Assembly: GCF_004795255.1 (NCBI RefSeq)
Contig: NZ_SSBQ01000002.1
Span: 4,618,001-4,682,000 of the forward strand
DNA from: Streptomyces sp. RKND-216
GTDB taxonomy: Bacteria; Actinomycetota; Actinomycetes; Streptomycetales; Streptomycetaceae
DNA length: 64,000 nucleotides
Direction: 5' to 3'
Made by a program: the position numbers and the translations under genes. The notes beneath the pieces are model-generated. The model saw only the letters and a list, made by a program, of their open reading frames with translations, was not told the origin of the DNA and ran no database searches. This document shows, in pieces, positions 51,791 through 60,252 of this stretch; positions within the stretch are counted from its first letter, which is position 1; every line of letters begins with the position of its first letter.

Positions 51791-54700
51791 GTGACCACGC
51801 AGGGCGGCCGACGCGACACCCGATTCGGACGGCTGCTGCGCCGCGGCTTCACCGACCCCGCCGCCGCGGGTCGCTTCCTCGACGTCCCCGCCCTCGCCGG
51901 GATCCACGACGACCCGCTCTTCCTGGACGCCCTCGGCGCCACCGCCGACCCCGACCTCGCCCTGCGCGGCCTCGTCCACCTCGTCGAGTCGCTGACCTCG
52001 CAGGACGAACGTGCCGTGGACGGCGCGGACAACGGCGCCCAGACCCTCCTCGACACCCTGCTCACCGCCAAGCCGCTCCGCGACCGCCTGCTCGGCGTGC
52101 TCGGCGCCTCCGAGGCGCTCGGCGACCACCTCGCCCGCCACCCGCACGACTGGAAGGCGCTGGCCACCTACGAGTCGGCCGACCTCCACCCCGGACTGCC
52201 GGACTTCGAGGACGCCCTCGCGGAAGCTGGCGACCCGGACGCCCTGCGCGTCGCCTACCGCCGCTGTCTGCTGTCGCTCGCCGCCCGCGACGTGTGCGGC
52301 ACCACCGAGCTGGCCGAGACCGCCGCCGAGCTGGCCGACCTGGCGACCGCCACCCTCCGCGCCGCACTCGCCATGGCCAGGAGCGAGGAGCCCGAGGACG
52401 CGGCCGTGTGCAAGCTCGCCGTCGTCGGCATGGGCAAGTGCGGGGGCCGGGAGCTGAACTACGTCTCCGACGTGGACGTCATCTTCGTCGCCGAGCCCGC
52501 CGACGGGGCCGACGAAGACAAGGCGCTCCGGGCCGCCGGCCGCCTCGCCGCGCGCCTGATGCGGATCTGCTCGGACACCACCCCCGAGGGCACCATCTGG
52601 CCCGTGGACGCCAACCTGCGCCCCGAGGGCCGCAACGGCCCGCTGGTGCGTACGCTCTCCAGCCACGTCGCCTACTACCAGCGGTGGGCCAAGACGTGGG
52701 AGTTCCAGGCGCTGCTCAAGGCCCGCCCGGTGGCCGGGGACCCGACCCTGGGGCGCGAGTACTGCGAGGCCGTGGCGCCCATGGTGTGGCAGGCCGCGGA
52801 GCGGGAGAACTTCGTCCCCGACGTGCAGCAGATGCGCCGCCGCGTCGAGGCCAACATCCCGGTCGCGCACGTGGAGCGGGAACTCAAGCTCGGTCCGGGC
52901 GGCCTGCGCGACGTCGAGTTCGCCGTGCAGCTCCTCCAGCTCGTGCACGGTCGCTCCGACGGCACGCTGCGCAGCTCCACCACCCTCGACGCCCTCGAAG
53001 CGCTCGCAGCCGGCGGCTACGTCGGGCGGCAGGACGCCGCCGCGCTGGACGCCTCCTACCGCTTCCTGCGCACCATGGAGCACCGCATCCAGCTCCACCG
53101 CATGCGCCGCACCCACCTGATGCCCGAGGCCGAGGCCGACCAGCGCCGCCTCGGCCGCTCGATGGGCTTCCGGGTCGAGCCGGTGGTCGAGCTGCACAAG
53201 GCGTGGCGGCGGCACGCGGCCTCGGTGCGGCGGCTGCACGAGAAGCTCTTCTACCGGCCGCTGCTGGACGCGGTCGCCCAGCTCGCACCCGGTGAGACCC
53301 GGCTCTCCACCCGCGCCGCCACCCAGCGGCTGGAGGCCCTGGGCTACGCCGACCCGTCCGCGGCGCTGCGTCATCTGGAGGCGCTGGCCAGCGGCGTGAG
53401 TCGGAAGGCCGCCATCCAGCGGACGCTGCTGCCGGTGCTGCTGGGCTGGTTCGCCGACTCCGCCGACCCGGATGCCGGGCTGCTCGGCTTCCGGCAGATC
53501 TCCGACGCTCTCGGCAAGACCCCCTGGTATCTGCGGCTGCTCCGCGATGAGGGCGCCGCCGCCGAGAACCTCGCACGGGTGCTCTCGGCGGGCCGCTTCG
53601 CCCCCGACCTGCTGCTGCGGGCCCCCGAGGCCGTCGCCCTGCTCGGCACCACCGAAAGGCTGGAGCCGCGCGGCCGTGACGCGCTCACCCAGGAGATCCT
53701 GGCGGCCGTCAACCGTGCCGACGACCCCGAGCAGGCCGTCGCCGCGGCCCGCGGTGTGAGGCGGCGCGAGCTGTTCCGCACGGCCGCCGCCGACATCGTC
53801 GGCGCCTACGGGACGGAGGAGTCACCCGTCCCCGAGGACCCCGGCCCGGGAGTGGACCGCGTGGGCACCGCGCTGTCCGACATCAACGCGGCGACCCTCG
53901 CGGGCGCGCTGCGCGCCGCCGTGCGTGGCAAGTGGGGCGACGAACTGCCCACCCGCTTCGCCGTGATCGGCATGGGCCGCTTCGGCGGCCGCGAGCTGGG
54001 ATACGGCTCGGACGCCGACGTGCTGTTCGTACACGAGCCGCGCGAGGGCGTCGGCGAGGAGGAGGCGTCGAAGGCGGCGTTCGCCGTGGCCAACGAGATG
54101 CGGCGGCTGCTGCAGTTGCCGTCCGCCGACCCGCCGCTGCCGGTCGACGCCGACCTGCGCCCCGAGGGCAAGTCCGGGCCGCTGGTACGCACCCTGGCCT
54201 CCTACGCCGCCTACTACCAACGCTGGTCGCAGGTCTGGGAGAGCCAGGCGCTGCTGCGCGCCGAGCCGGTCGCCGGCGACGCCGAGCTGGGCCGGAGGTT
54301 CACGGACCTGGTCGACCCGCTGCGCTATCCCGCCGAAGGGCCGGGGGAGGACGCCGAACGCGAGATCCGGCGGCTCAAGGCGCGGATGGAGGGTGAACGA
54401 CTGCCGCGTGGCGCCGACCCCACAACGCACACCAAGCTGGGCCGCGGCGGCCTGTCCGACGTCGAGTGGACCGTCCAGCTGCTGCAACTGCGGCACGCCT
54501 GGGCCGAGCCCGGCCTGCGCACCACCCGCACCCGTAAGGCGCTGGCCGCGGCGCACGCGGCCGGGCTGCTGGAGACCGAGGACGCGCAGACCCTCGACGA
54601 GGCATGGCTGCTGGCGACCCGGGTTCGCAACGCCGCGATGCTGGTGCGCGGCCGGCCCGGTGACACCTTCCCGTCGGAGCCGCGCGACCTGGCTGCCGTG

Positions 54701-54808
54701 GGCCGTTACCTCGGCTACGACGGCGGCACGGGCGAGATGGTCGACGACTACCGCCGTACGACCCGCCGCGCCCGCGCGGTGATGGAGCGGATCTTCTACG
54801 GGGCCTGA
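51791..54808 (+). CDS. glnE: Bifunctional glutamine synthetase adenylyltransferase/deadenylyltransferase
   Basis: A 1005-residue enzyme that adds AMP to, and removes it from, glutamine synthetase according to nitrogen status. It has two nucleotidyltransferase domains: the first with GMGKCGGRELNYVSDVDV (about 213), the second with GMGRFGGRELGYGSDADV (about 725). Each is followed by its helical domain containing DANLRPEGRNGPLVRTL or DADLRPEGKSGPLVRTL. The GTG at 51791 gives the usual actinobacterial N-terminus. The length is typical. In streptomycetes GlnE modifies GlnA; whether it also acts on the adjacent GlnA2-like protein is open. Confidence 0.96.
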   Translation: MTTQGGRRDTRFGRLLRRGFTDPAAAGRFLDVPALAGIHDDPLFLDALGATADPDLALRGLVHLVESLTSQDERAVDGADNGAQTLLDTLLTAKPLRDRLLGVLGASEALGDHLARHPHDWKALATYESADLHPGLPDFEDALAEAGDPDALRVAYRRCLLSLAARDVCGTTELAETAAELADLATATLRAALAMARSEEPEDAAVCKLAVVGMGKCGGRELNYVSDVDVIFVAEPADGADEDKALRAAGRLAARLMRICSDTTPEGTIWPVDANLRPEGRNGPLVRTLSSHVAYYQRWAKTWEFQALLKARPVAGDPTLGREYCEAVAPMVWQAAERENFVPDVQQMRRRVEANIPVAHVERELKLGPGGLRDVEFAVQLLQLVHGRSDGTLRSSTTLDALEALAAGGYVGRQDAAALDASYRFLRTMEHRIQLHRMRRTHLMPEAEADQRRLGRSMGFRVEPVVELHKAWRRHAASVRRLHEKLFYRPLLDAVAQLAPGETRLSTRAATQRLEALGYADPSAALRHLEALASGVSRKAAIQRTLLPVLLGWFADSADPDAGLLGFRQISDALGKTPWYLRLLRDEGAAAENLARVLSAGRFAPDLLLRAPEAVALLGTTERLEPRGRDALTQEILAAVNRADDPEQAVAAARGVRRRELFRTAAADIVGAYGTEESPVPEDPGPGVDRVGTALSDINAATLAGALRAAVRGKWGDELPTRFAVIGMGRFGGRELGYGSDADVLFVHEPREGVGEEEASKAAFAVANEMRRLLQLPSADPPLPVDADLRPEGKSGPLVRTLASYAAYYQRWSQVWESQALLRAEPVAGDAELGRRFTDLVDPLRYPAEGPGEDAEREIRRLKARMEGERLPRGADPTTHTKLGRGGLSDVEWTVQLLQLRHAWAEPGLRTTRTRKALAAAHAAGLLETEDAQTLDEAWLLATRVRNAAMLVRGRPGDTFPSEPRDLAAVGRYLGYDGGTGEMVDDYRRTTRRARAVMERIFYGA

Positions 54809-54853
54809 CCCCAGGGCCCCGGCGGTCGGGTCGTTCGCGTCGGGCGGCGCGGG

Positions 54854-55735
54854 TCAGGCCGTGGCCTGCCGCGAGGAGGTGGCGGGCGCCAGGGCGAGGT
54901 GCCGGGGCAGCCGGTGTGGCAGGTGCCCGTACCAGGTGTAGGCCAGGCCGTAGCCGAAGCCCAGGCACAGCACCCCGCCCACGGCGTCGAGCCAGAAGTG
55001 GTTGGCCGTCGCCACGATCACCACCAGCGTCGTGACCGGGTAGAGCACGCCCAGCACCCGCACCCACAGCGGTCTCGCCAGCACGGCGAGGGTGATGCCG
55101 CACCACACCGCCCAGCCGATGTGCATGGACGGCATCGCCGCGTACTGGTTGGACATGTCGGCGAGGTTGCCGGAGGCCATCGACCCCCAGGTGCCGTGCA
55201 CCCGCACGGTGTCGACGAATCCGCCGCCCTCCATCAGGCGGGGCGGTGCCAGCGGGAAGAGGTAGTAGCCGACCAGGGCCACGCCGGTGGTCGCGAAGAT
55301 GACCGTCCGGGTGGCTCCGTATCGTCCGGGGTGGCGGCGGAACAGCCACACCAGGACACCGATGGTCACCACGAAGTGCAGCGTCGCGTAGTAGTAGTTC
55401 ATCGACACGATCAGCCACGTCACGCCGTTGACCGCATGGTTCACGGACCGCTCCACCGCGATGCCGAGCAGGTGTTCGACGTGCCAGATCCAGTCGGCGT
55501 TGTGCATCGCCGCCGCCTGCTGCTCGGGCACCGCGTTGCGGATCATGGAATAGGTCCAGTAGCTGACCGCGACGAGTGCGATCTCGAACCAGATCCGCGG
55601 CCTGCGCGGACGCCGCATCCGGGCGACGAACGCGTGCTTCCCCCCGGCCGCCCGGCCGGCCTCACGCGTCTCCTCGGAAGGTGCCGCGGCGGCCGACGGG
55701 CGGGCGACGCTGACCTTCGCTGTCGGTGCCCCCAT
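54854..55735 (-). CDS. PAP2-family membrane phosphatase-like protein
   Basis: A 293-residue membrane protein with about six spans after a hydrophilic, basic N-terminus (about 50 residues). The conserved PAP2 elements are MPSMHIGWAVW (C2 His) and TANHFWLDAVGG (C3 His and Asp); the first signature (KxxxxxxRP) is weak or absent, as in the inositol-phosphoceramide-synthase-like PAP2_3 branch. It probably acts on a lipid phosphate or as a lipid phosphotransferase. It lies between glnE (convergent) and malR (same strand). Confidence 0.85.
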   Translation of the reverse strand: MGAPTAKVSVARPSAAAAPSEETREAGRAAGGKHAFVARMRRPRRPRIWFEIALVAVSYWTYSMIRNAVPEQQAAAMHNADWIWHVEHLLGIAVERSVNHAVNGVTWLIVSMNYYYATLHFVVTIGVLVWLFRRHPGRYGATRTVIFATTGVALVGYYLFPLAPPRLMEGGGFVDTVRVHGTWGSMASGNLADMSNQYAAMPSMHIGWAVWCGITLAVLARPLWVRVLGVLYPVTTLVVIVATANHFWLDAVGGVLCLGFGYGLAYTWYGHLPHRLPRHLALAPATSSRQATA

Positions 55736-55828
55736 GTGACGACAGTCTGCCAGATTCCGGTCCTGCGCCGATCATCCTTCGGTCGGGTGTTCATGCCGCC
55801 GCCTCACCCGTCCGGACGAGGGGAGGGC

Positions 55829-56845
55829 TCAGGGGGCGGCCGCCGCCGTCGAGCCGCGGACCACCAGTTCGGGGAGGAAGACGAACTCGCTGTGCGGTGC
55901 CGGGGTGCCCCCGACCTCCTCCAGCAGCGCCCGCACCGCGGCCTGTCCCATGGCCTGGACCGGCTGCCGGATCGTCGTGAGCGGCGGGTCGGTGAAGGCG
56001 ATCAGCGGCGAGTCGTCGAACCCGATGACCGACACCTGCGACGGCACCGCCAGCCCGCGTTCCCGCGCCGCCCGTACGGCGCCCAGCGCCATCATGTCGC
56101 TGGCGCACACCACCGCCGTGCAGCCGCGTTCCAGCAGCGCCCTCGCCGCGGCCTGACCACCCTCCAACGTGTACAGGGAGTGCTCGATCATCCGTTCCGC
56201 CGCCGGGCCCGTGAGCCCCGCCTGCTCCTGGAGTGCCTGGAGGAAGCCCTCGGTCTTCCGCTGCACCGGCACGAAACGCCGCGGCCCGACGGCCAGCCCC
56301 ACCATCCGGTGCCCGAGGGCGACCAGATGGGTGACGGCCAGCCGCATCGCCGCCCGGTCGTCCGGTGAGACGAAGGGCGCGCGGACCTTCGGCGAGAAAC
56401 CGTTGATGAGCACGAACGGCACACCCTGGCCGCGAAGCCGCTCGTAGCGCTGCGGGTCCGCGGTGGTGTCGGCGTGCAGCCCGGAGACGAAGATGATGCC
56501 CGCGACGCCGCGGTCGACCAGCATCTCCGTCAGCTCGTCCTCGGTGGAGCCGCCCGGCGTCTGCGTTGCCAGCACCGGCGTGTAGCCCTGGCGGGTCAGC
56601 GCCTGCGAGATCACCTGCGCGAAGGCGGGGAAGATCGGGTTCTCCAGCTCCGGGGTGATCAGCCCGACCAGGCCGGCGCTGCGCCGCCGCAGCCGCACCG
56701 GGCGCTCGTAGCCGAGGACGTCGAGGGCGGCGAGGACGGACTCGCGGGTGGCCGCGGAGACGCCCGGCTTGCCGTTGAGCACCCGGCTGACCGTCGCCTC
56801 GCTGACCCCCGCCTGGGATGCGATGTCAGCCAGTCGTGCGGTCAC
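55829..56845 (-). CDS. malR: LacI-family repressor of maltose genes
   Basis: A 338-residue repressor. The N-terminal helix-turn-helix reads ARLADIASQAGVSEATVSR and the hinge helix LAALDVLGYERP; the sugar-binding core (about 60-338) has GLVGLITPELENPIFPAF and VICASDMMALGAV-like VVCASDMMALGAV. It is very like Streptomyces MalR (Reg1), which controls malE and many other carbon and amylase genes. GTG 56845 matches the known protein start and is probably leaderless (TACAGT eight bases upstream); an upstream in-frame GTG at 56881 has GAGGGGG before it. It is divergent from malE across operator repeats. Confidence 0.9.
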   Translation of the reverse strand: MTARLADIASQAGVSEATVSRVLNGKPGVSAATRESVLAALDVLGYERPVRLRRRSAGLVGLITPELENPIFPAFAQVISQALTRQGYTPVLATQTPGGSTEDELTEMLVDRGVAGIIFVSGLHADTTADPQRYERLRGQGVPFVLINGFSPKVRAPFVSPDDRAAMRLAVTHLVALGHRMVGLAVGPRRFVPVQRKTEGFLQALQEQAGLTGPAAERMIEHSLYTLEGGQAAARALLERGCTAVVCASDMMALGAVRAARERGLAVPSQVSVIGFDDSPLIAFTDPPLTTIRQPVQAMGQAAVRALLEEVGGTPAPHSEFVFLPELVVRGSTAAAAP

Positions 56846-56930
56846 GCTCCGGAACTGTACCGGCAGCGTCCCCGCGTGCACAGCGCGTCCCCCTCACGGG
56901 GCGCCGCGCAGGCGCTCGGGCATCACGGGT

Positions 56931-56970
56931 TTGCAGAAAATTGCCGCAAGGTCTTTCGCAAGGTCTTGCA
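56931..56970. promoter_or_regulatory. MalR operator repeats in the malR-malE intergenic region
   Basis: TTGCAG, TTGCCGCAA, CTTTCGCAAG and CTTGCA lie in 40 bases. Two direct copies of GCAAGGTCTT (56946-56955, 56958-56967) are spaced 12 bases apart. CTTGCAG/CTTTCGCAAG-type repeats are the known MalR-binding pattern upstream of Streptomyces malE. Confidence 0.7.
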
Positions 56971-57039
56971 CGCTGTTACGTTCCTCGGCAGCCGGGCGCC
57001 CACTGAAGGTGACCGGGGCACACACCATGGGAGGACGAC

Positions 57040-58308
57040 ATGCGGCGTGGCATAGGGGCCACTGCGCTGGTCGCGGTGCTCGCGCTTGCGGCAACGGCTT
57101 GCGGCAGCGACGGCACGGACAGCGCGAAGGGTTCGGACGGGGAGATCTCCGGCACCGTCACCTACTGGGACACCTCGAACGATGCCGAGAAGGGCACGTA
57201 CAAGAAGATCGCCGAGGACTTCGAGAAGAAGCACCCCGAGGTCGACGTGAAGTACGTGCACGTCAACTTCGGTGACGCCAACGCGAAGTTCAAGAACGCG
57301 GCGGGCGGCAACTCCGGTGCCCCGGACGTGATGCGCACCGAGGTCGCCTGGGTCGCCGACTTCGCCAACCTCGGCTACCTCGCGCCGCTGGACGGCACCC
57401 CGGCGCTCGCGGAGACCGACGACTACCTCGACGCTCCGGTGGGCAGCACGAAGTTCGAGGGCAAGACCTACGCCGTGCCGCAGGTCACCGACACGCTCGG
57501 GCTCTTCTACAACAAGGAACTGCTGGAGAAGGCCGGCGTCGAGGTGCCGAAGACCTTCGACGAGCTGAAGAAGGTCTCCGAGACCATCCAGCAGAAGACC
57601 GACGCCGACGGCTTCTACCTGCGCGGCGACGACCCGTACTGGTTCCTGCCCTACCTCTACGGCGAGGGCGGCGACATGGTCGACGCGAAGAACAAGAAGA
57701 TCACCATCGATGACGGCGGCGGCGCCCGCGCCTTCGCCACCATGAAGGACCTGGTCGACTCCGGAGCCGCCGTCACCGACGCCACCGGCGGCCAGGAGAA
57801 CGGGCTCAAGGCCTTCCAGGACGGCGACGTTGCGATGATGATCGACGGTCCGTGGGACATCGCGGGCGCCTTGGAGGGGAAGGCGTTCGAGGACCCCGCG
57901 AACCTCGGCGTCGCCGCCGTCCCGGCCGGCAGCAAGGCCCAGGGCGCCCCGCAGGGCGGCTGGAACCTCTCCGTCTACGCCGGTTCCGCCAACCTCGACG
58001 CGGCCTACGAGTTCGCCGAGTACATGTCCTCCGCCGAGGTGCAGCAGCGCACCACCGAGGAGCTCAGCCTGCTGCCGACCCGCGCCTCCGTCTACGAGGA
58101 GAAGTCGGTGCAGGACGACACGATGGTGCAGTTCTTCAAGCCGGCCGTCGACAAGGCCCACCAGCGCCCCTGGATCCCCGAAGCCAACTCCCTCTTCGAG
58201 CCCATCCGCGTCCAGATGAACGAGGTGCTCTTCGGCGGCACCAGCCCGAAGGACGCCGCGCAGAAGACCGGCGACGCGTTCGGCAAGCTGCTCGAGGACT
58301 ACAAGTAA
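57040..58308 (+). CDS. malE: Maltose/maltodextrin ABC transporter substrate-binding lipoprotein
   Basis: A 422-residue extracytoplasmic binding protein. The signal ends in the lipobox LAATAC (Cys about 21). The mature part has the MalE fold: GTVTYWDTSNDAEKG, the sugar-contact region VPQVTDTLGLFYNKELL, DDPYWFLPYLYGEGGDM and VAMMIDGPWDIAGAL. ATG 57040 follows GGGAGGAC. It begins the malEFG-aglA operon, which MalR controls. Ligands of the Streptomyces homologue are maltose and maltodextrins. Confidence 0.93.
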   Translation: MRRGIGATALVAVLALAATACGSDGTDSAKGSDGEISGTVTYWDTSNDAEKGTYKKIAEDFEKKHPEVDVKYVHVNFGDANAKFKNAAGGNSGAPDVMRTEVAWVADFANLGYLAPLDGTPALAETDDYLDAPVGSTKFEGKTYAVPQVTDTLGLFYNKELLEKAGVEVPKTFDELKKVSETIQQKTDADGFYLRGDDPYWFLPYLYGEGGDMVDAKNKKITIDDGGGARAFATMKDLVDSGAAVTDATGGQENGLKAFQDGDVAMMIDGPWDIAGALEGKAFEDPANLGVAAVPAGSKAQGAPQGGWNLSVYAGSANLDAAYEFAEYMSSAEVQQRTTEELSLLPTRASVYEEKSVQDDTMVQFFKPAVDKAHQRPWIPEANSLFEPIRVQMNEVLFGGTSPKDAAQKTGDAFGKLLEDYK

Positions 58309-58322
58309 GGGCTGACCGACCC

Positions 58323-59372
58323 ATGTCTGTGGACACCGGCCGGTCGGCGGTCACGGCCGCGGGCGGAGACGACTCCGCCCGCGGCCGCGACCGCACGAGG
58401 GCCCACACGAAGCACAACACGACGAAGTATCCCGGCGGCAGGGCCCCCGGGCCGCTGCGCCGGGCGCTGGCCCGGCACTGGTACGCCTGGACGATGATCG
58501 CCCCGGTGGTCGCCGTCATCGCGGTGATCATCGGCTACCCGCTCGGCCGCGGCCTCTACCTGTCGCTGACCGACGCCGACGAGGCCAACGTCGAACGGCA
58601 CATCGGCGTCAACGTCATCCCGGCGACCTACGAATTCGTCGGCCTCGACAACTACGTGGACATCCTCACCGGCCCCGTCTTCTGGAGCCGCCTGGGCTGG
58701 ACCCTGATCTGGACCGTCGGCTGCGTGAGCGTCACCTTCCTGCTCGGCCTGACCCTCGCCAACATGCTCAACCGGCAGATCAAGGGCCGCACCTTCTACC
58801 GCATCGCGATGATCGTCCCCTGGGGCGTGCCCGCGTTCGTGTCCGTCTTCGCCTGGCGGATGCTCTACAACGAGAAGTACGGCATCCTCAACCAGATCCT
58901 CTCCGGCGGCGGCATCGACTCCGTGCCGTGGCTGAGCGACCCCACCTGGGCCAAGCTCGCCGTCATCGCCGTCAACGTCTGGCTCGGCGTCCCCTTCATG
59001 ATCGTCGCCATGCTGGGCGCCCTCCAGTCCATCCCCGGCGAGCTGTACGAGGCCGCCGAGATGGACGGTGCCTCCCCCTGGCAGCGGTTCACGAACATCA
59101 CGCTGCCAGGAGTCCGTTCGGTCAGCAGCACGGTGATCCTGCTCAGCACCATCTGGACGTTCAACATGTTCCCGGTCATCTTCCTGCTCACCCGCGGCGG
59201 ACCGGGCGACTCCACCGAGATCCTGGTGACCTACGCCTACCGGCTGTCCTTCATGAACAGCCCGCGCGACTTCGCGACCTCCGCCGCATGGGGCGTACTC
59301 ATCCTGCTGCTGCTCTCGGTCTTCACCGTCTTCTACCGCCGGACGCTGCGCAAGCAGGGAGAGGTGTGGTGA
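58323..59372 (+). CDS. malF: Maltose ABC transporter permease MalF
   Basis: A 349-residue inner-membrane subunit with six spans after a hydrophilic N-terminal extension of about 55 residues. The ATPase-contact loop (EAA) is YEAAEMDGASPWQRFTNITL. The region MIVPWGVPAFVSVFAWRMLY and PVIFLLTRGGPGDSTEILV are typical of the family. ATG 58323 is 14 bases after malE. The stop overlaps the malG GTG. No ATPase gene is in this operon; in Streptomyces the shared ATPase MsiK lies elsewhere. Confidence 0.93.
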   Translation: MSVDTGRSAVTAAGGDDSARGRDRTRAHTKHNTTKYPGGRAPGPLRRALARHWYAWTMIAPVVAVIAVIIGYPLGRGLYLSLTDADEANVERHIGVNVIPATYEFVGLDNYVDILTGPVFWSRLGWTLIWTVGCVSVTFLLGLTLANMLNRQIKGRTFYRIAMIVPWGVPAFVSVFAWRMLYNEKYGILNQILSGGGIDSVPWLSDPTWAKLAVIAVNVWLGVPFMIVAMLGALQSIPGELYEAAEMDGASPWQRFTNITLPGVRSVSSTVILLSTIWTFNMFPVIFLLTRGGPGDSTEILVTYAYRLSFMNSPRDFATSAAWGVLILLLLSVFTVFYRRTLRKQGEVW

Positions 59373-60205
59373 CCATGCGCACCTACACGAGGAGCCCGTT
59401 GGCCTCCGCCGGACTGCACGCGGGTCTGCTGCTCGGCACCGTGATCGCGCTGTTCCCGCCGCTGTGGCTGGTGGTGACGTCCTTCAAGCCGAAGAACCAG
59501 GCGTTCAGCACCGCGCTGGTGCAGGACTTCACCTTCGAGAACTACGACCACGTCCTCGCCGACACCCACTTCCTGGACTGGTTCGGCAACTCGCTGGTCG
59601 TCGTCCTCGGCACCACCGTGATCGGCGTGTTCATCGCCTCCACCACCGGCTACGCGCTCAGCCGCTTCCGCTTCCCCGGGATGCGGCCGCTGCTGTGGAC
59701 GCTGCTCGTCACCCAGATGTTCCCGATGGCGGTACTCATCGTGCCGCTCTACAACACGATGGCCACCCTCGGCCTGCTCAACCAACCGGCCGGTCTGATC
59801 ATCACCTACCTGACCATCGCGGTGCCGTTCTGCGCCTGGATGATGAAGGGCTTCTTCGACACCGTGCCCGTCTCCATCGACGAGTCCGGCCGCGTCGACG
59901 GCCTCTCGCCCTTCGGCACCTTCTGGCGGCTCATCATGCCGCTGGCCAAGCCCGGCCTCGCCGTCACCGGCTTCTACACCTTCGTCACTGCCTGGGCCGA
60001 GGTCGCCTACGCCACCGCGTTCATGACCGGCGAACCGAACATGACCCTCGCCGGCGGCCTGCAGACCTTCGTCAACCAGTACGGCGCCGACTGGGGCTCG
60101 ATGACGGCCGCCGCCGTCATCATCGCCGTCCCCGCCGCGCTCGTCTTCGGCTTCGCGCAGCGCTACCTCGTGTCCGGCATGACCGCCGGCGCGGTCAAGT
60201 CCTGA
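59369..60205 (+). CDS. malG: Maltose ABC transporter permease MalG
   Basis: A 278-residue second permease subunit with six spans (LLLGTVIALFPPLWLVVTSF first). The EAA-type loop is SIDESGRVDGLSPFGTFWRL; VTQMFPMAVLIVPLYNTMA and GNSLVVVLGTTVIGVFIAS are family features. GTG 59369 overlaps the malF stop (GTGA) and has a GGGAGAGG site; an in-frame ATG two codons later is also possible. It completes the permease pair. It ends 47 bases before aglA. Confidence 0.92.
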   Translation: MTMRTYTRSPLASAGLHAGLLLGTVIALFPPLWLVVTSFKPKNQAFSTALVQDFTFENYDHVLADTHFLDWFGNSLVVVLGTTVIGVFIASTTGYALSRFRFPGMRPLLWTLLVTQMFPMAVLIVPLYNTMATLGLLNQPAGLIITYLTIAVPFCAWMMKGFFDTVPVSIDESGRVDGLSPFGTFWRLIMPLAKPGLAVTGFYTFVTAWAEVAYATAFMTGEPNMTLAGGLQTFVNQYGADWGSMTAAAVIIAVPAALVFGFAQRYLVSGMTAGAVKS

Positions 60206-60252
60206 CCGGCACGCTCACGTTCACGGACCACCCTTTCGAACCCAGGGAAGAC

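Noticed and set aside
56881..56883. Upstream GTG of malR with a good ribosome site (adds 12 residues)
   Set aside because: The extra residues do not match known MalR proteins, and the -10-like TACAGT would fall inside the coding region. Kept as an alternative start.
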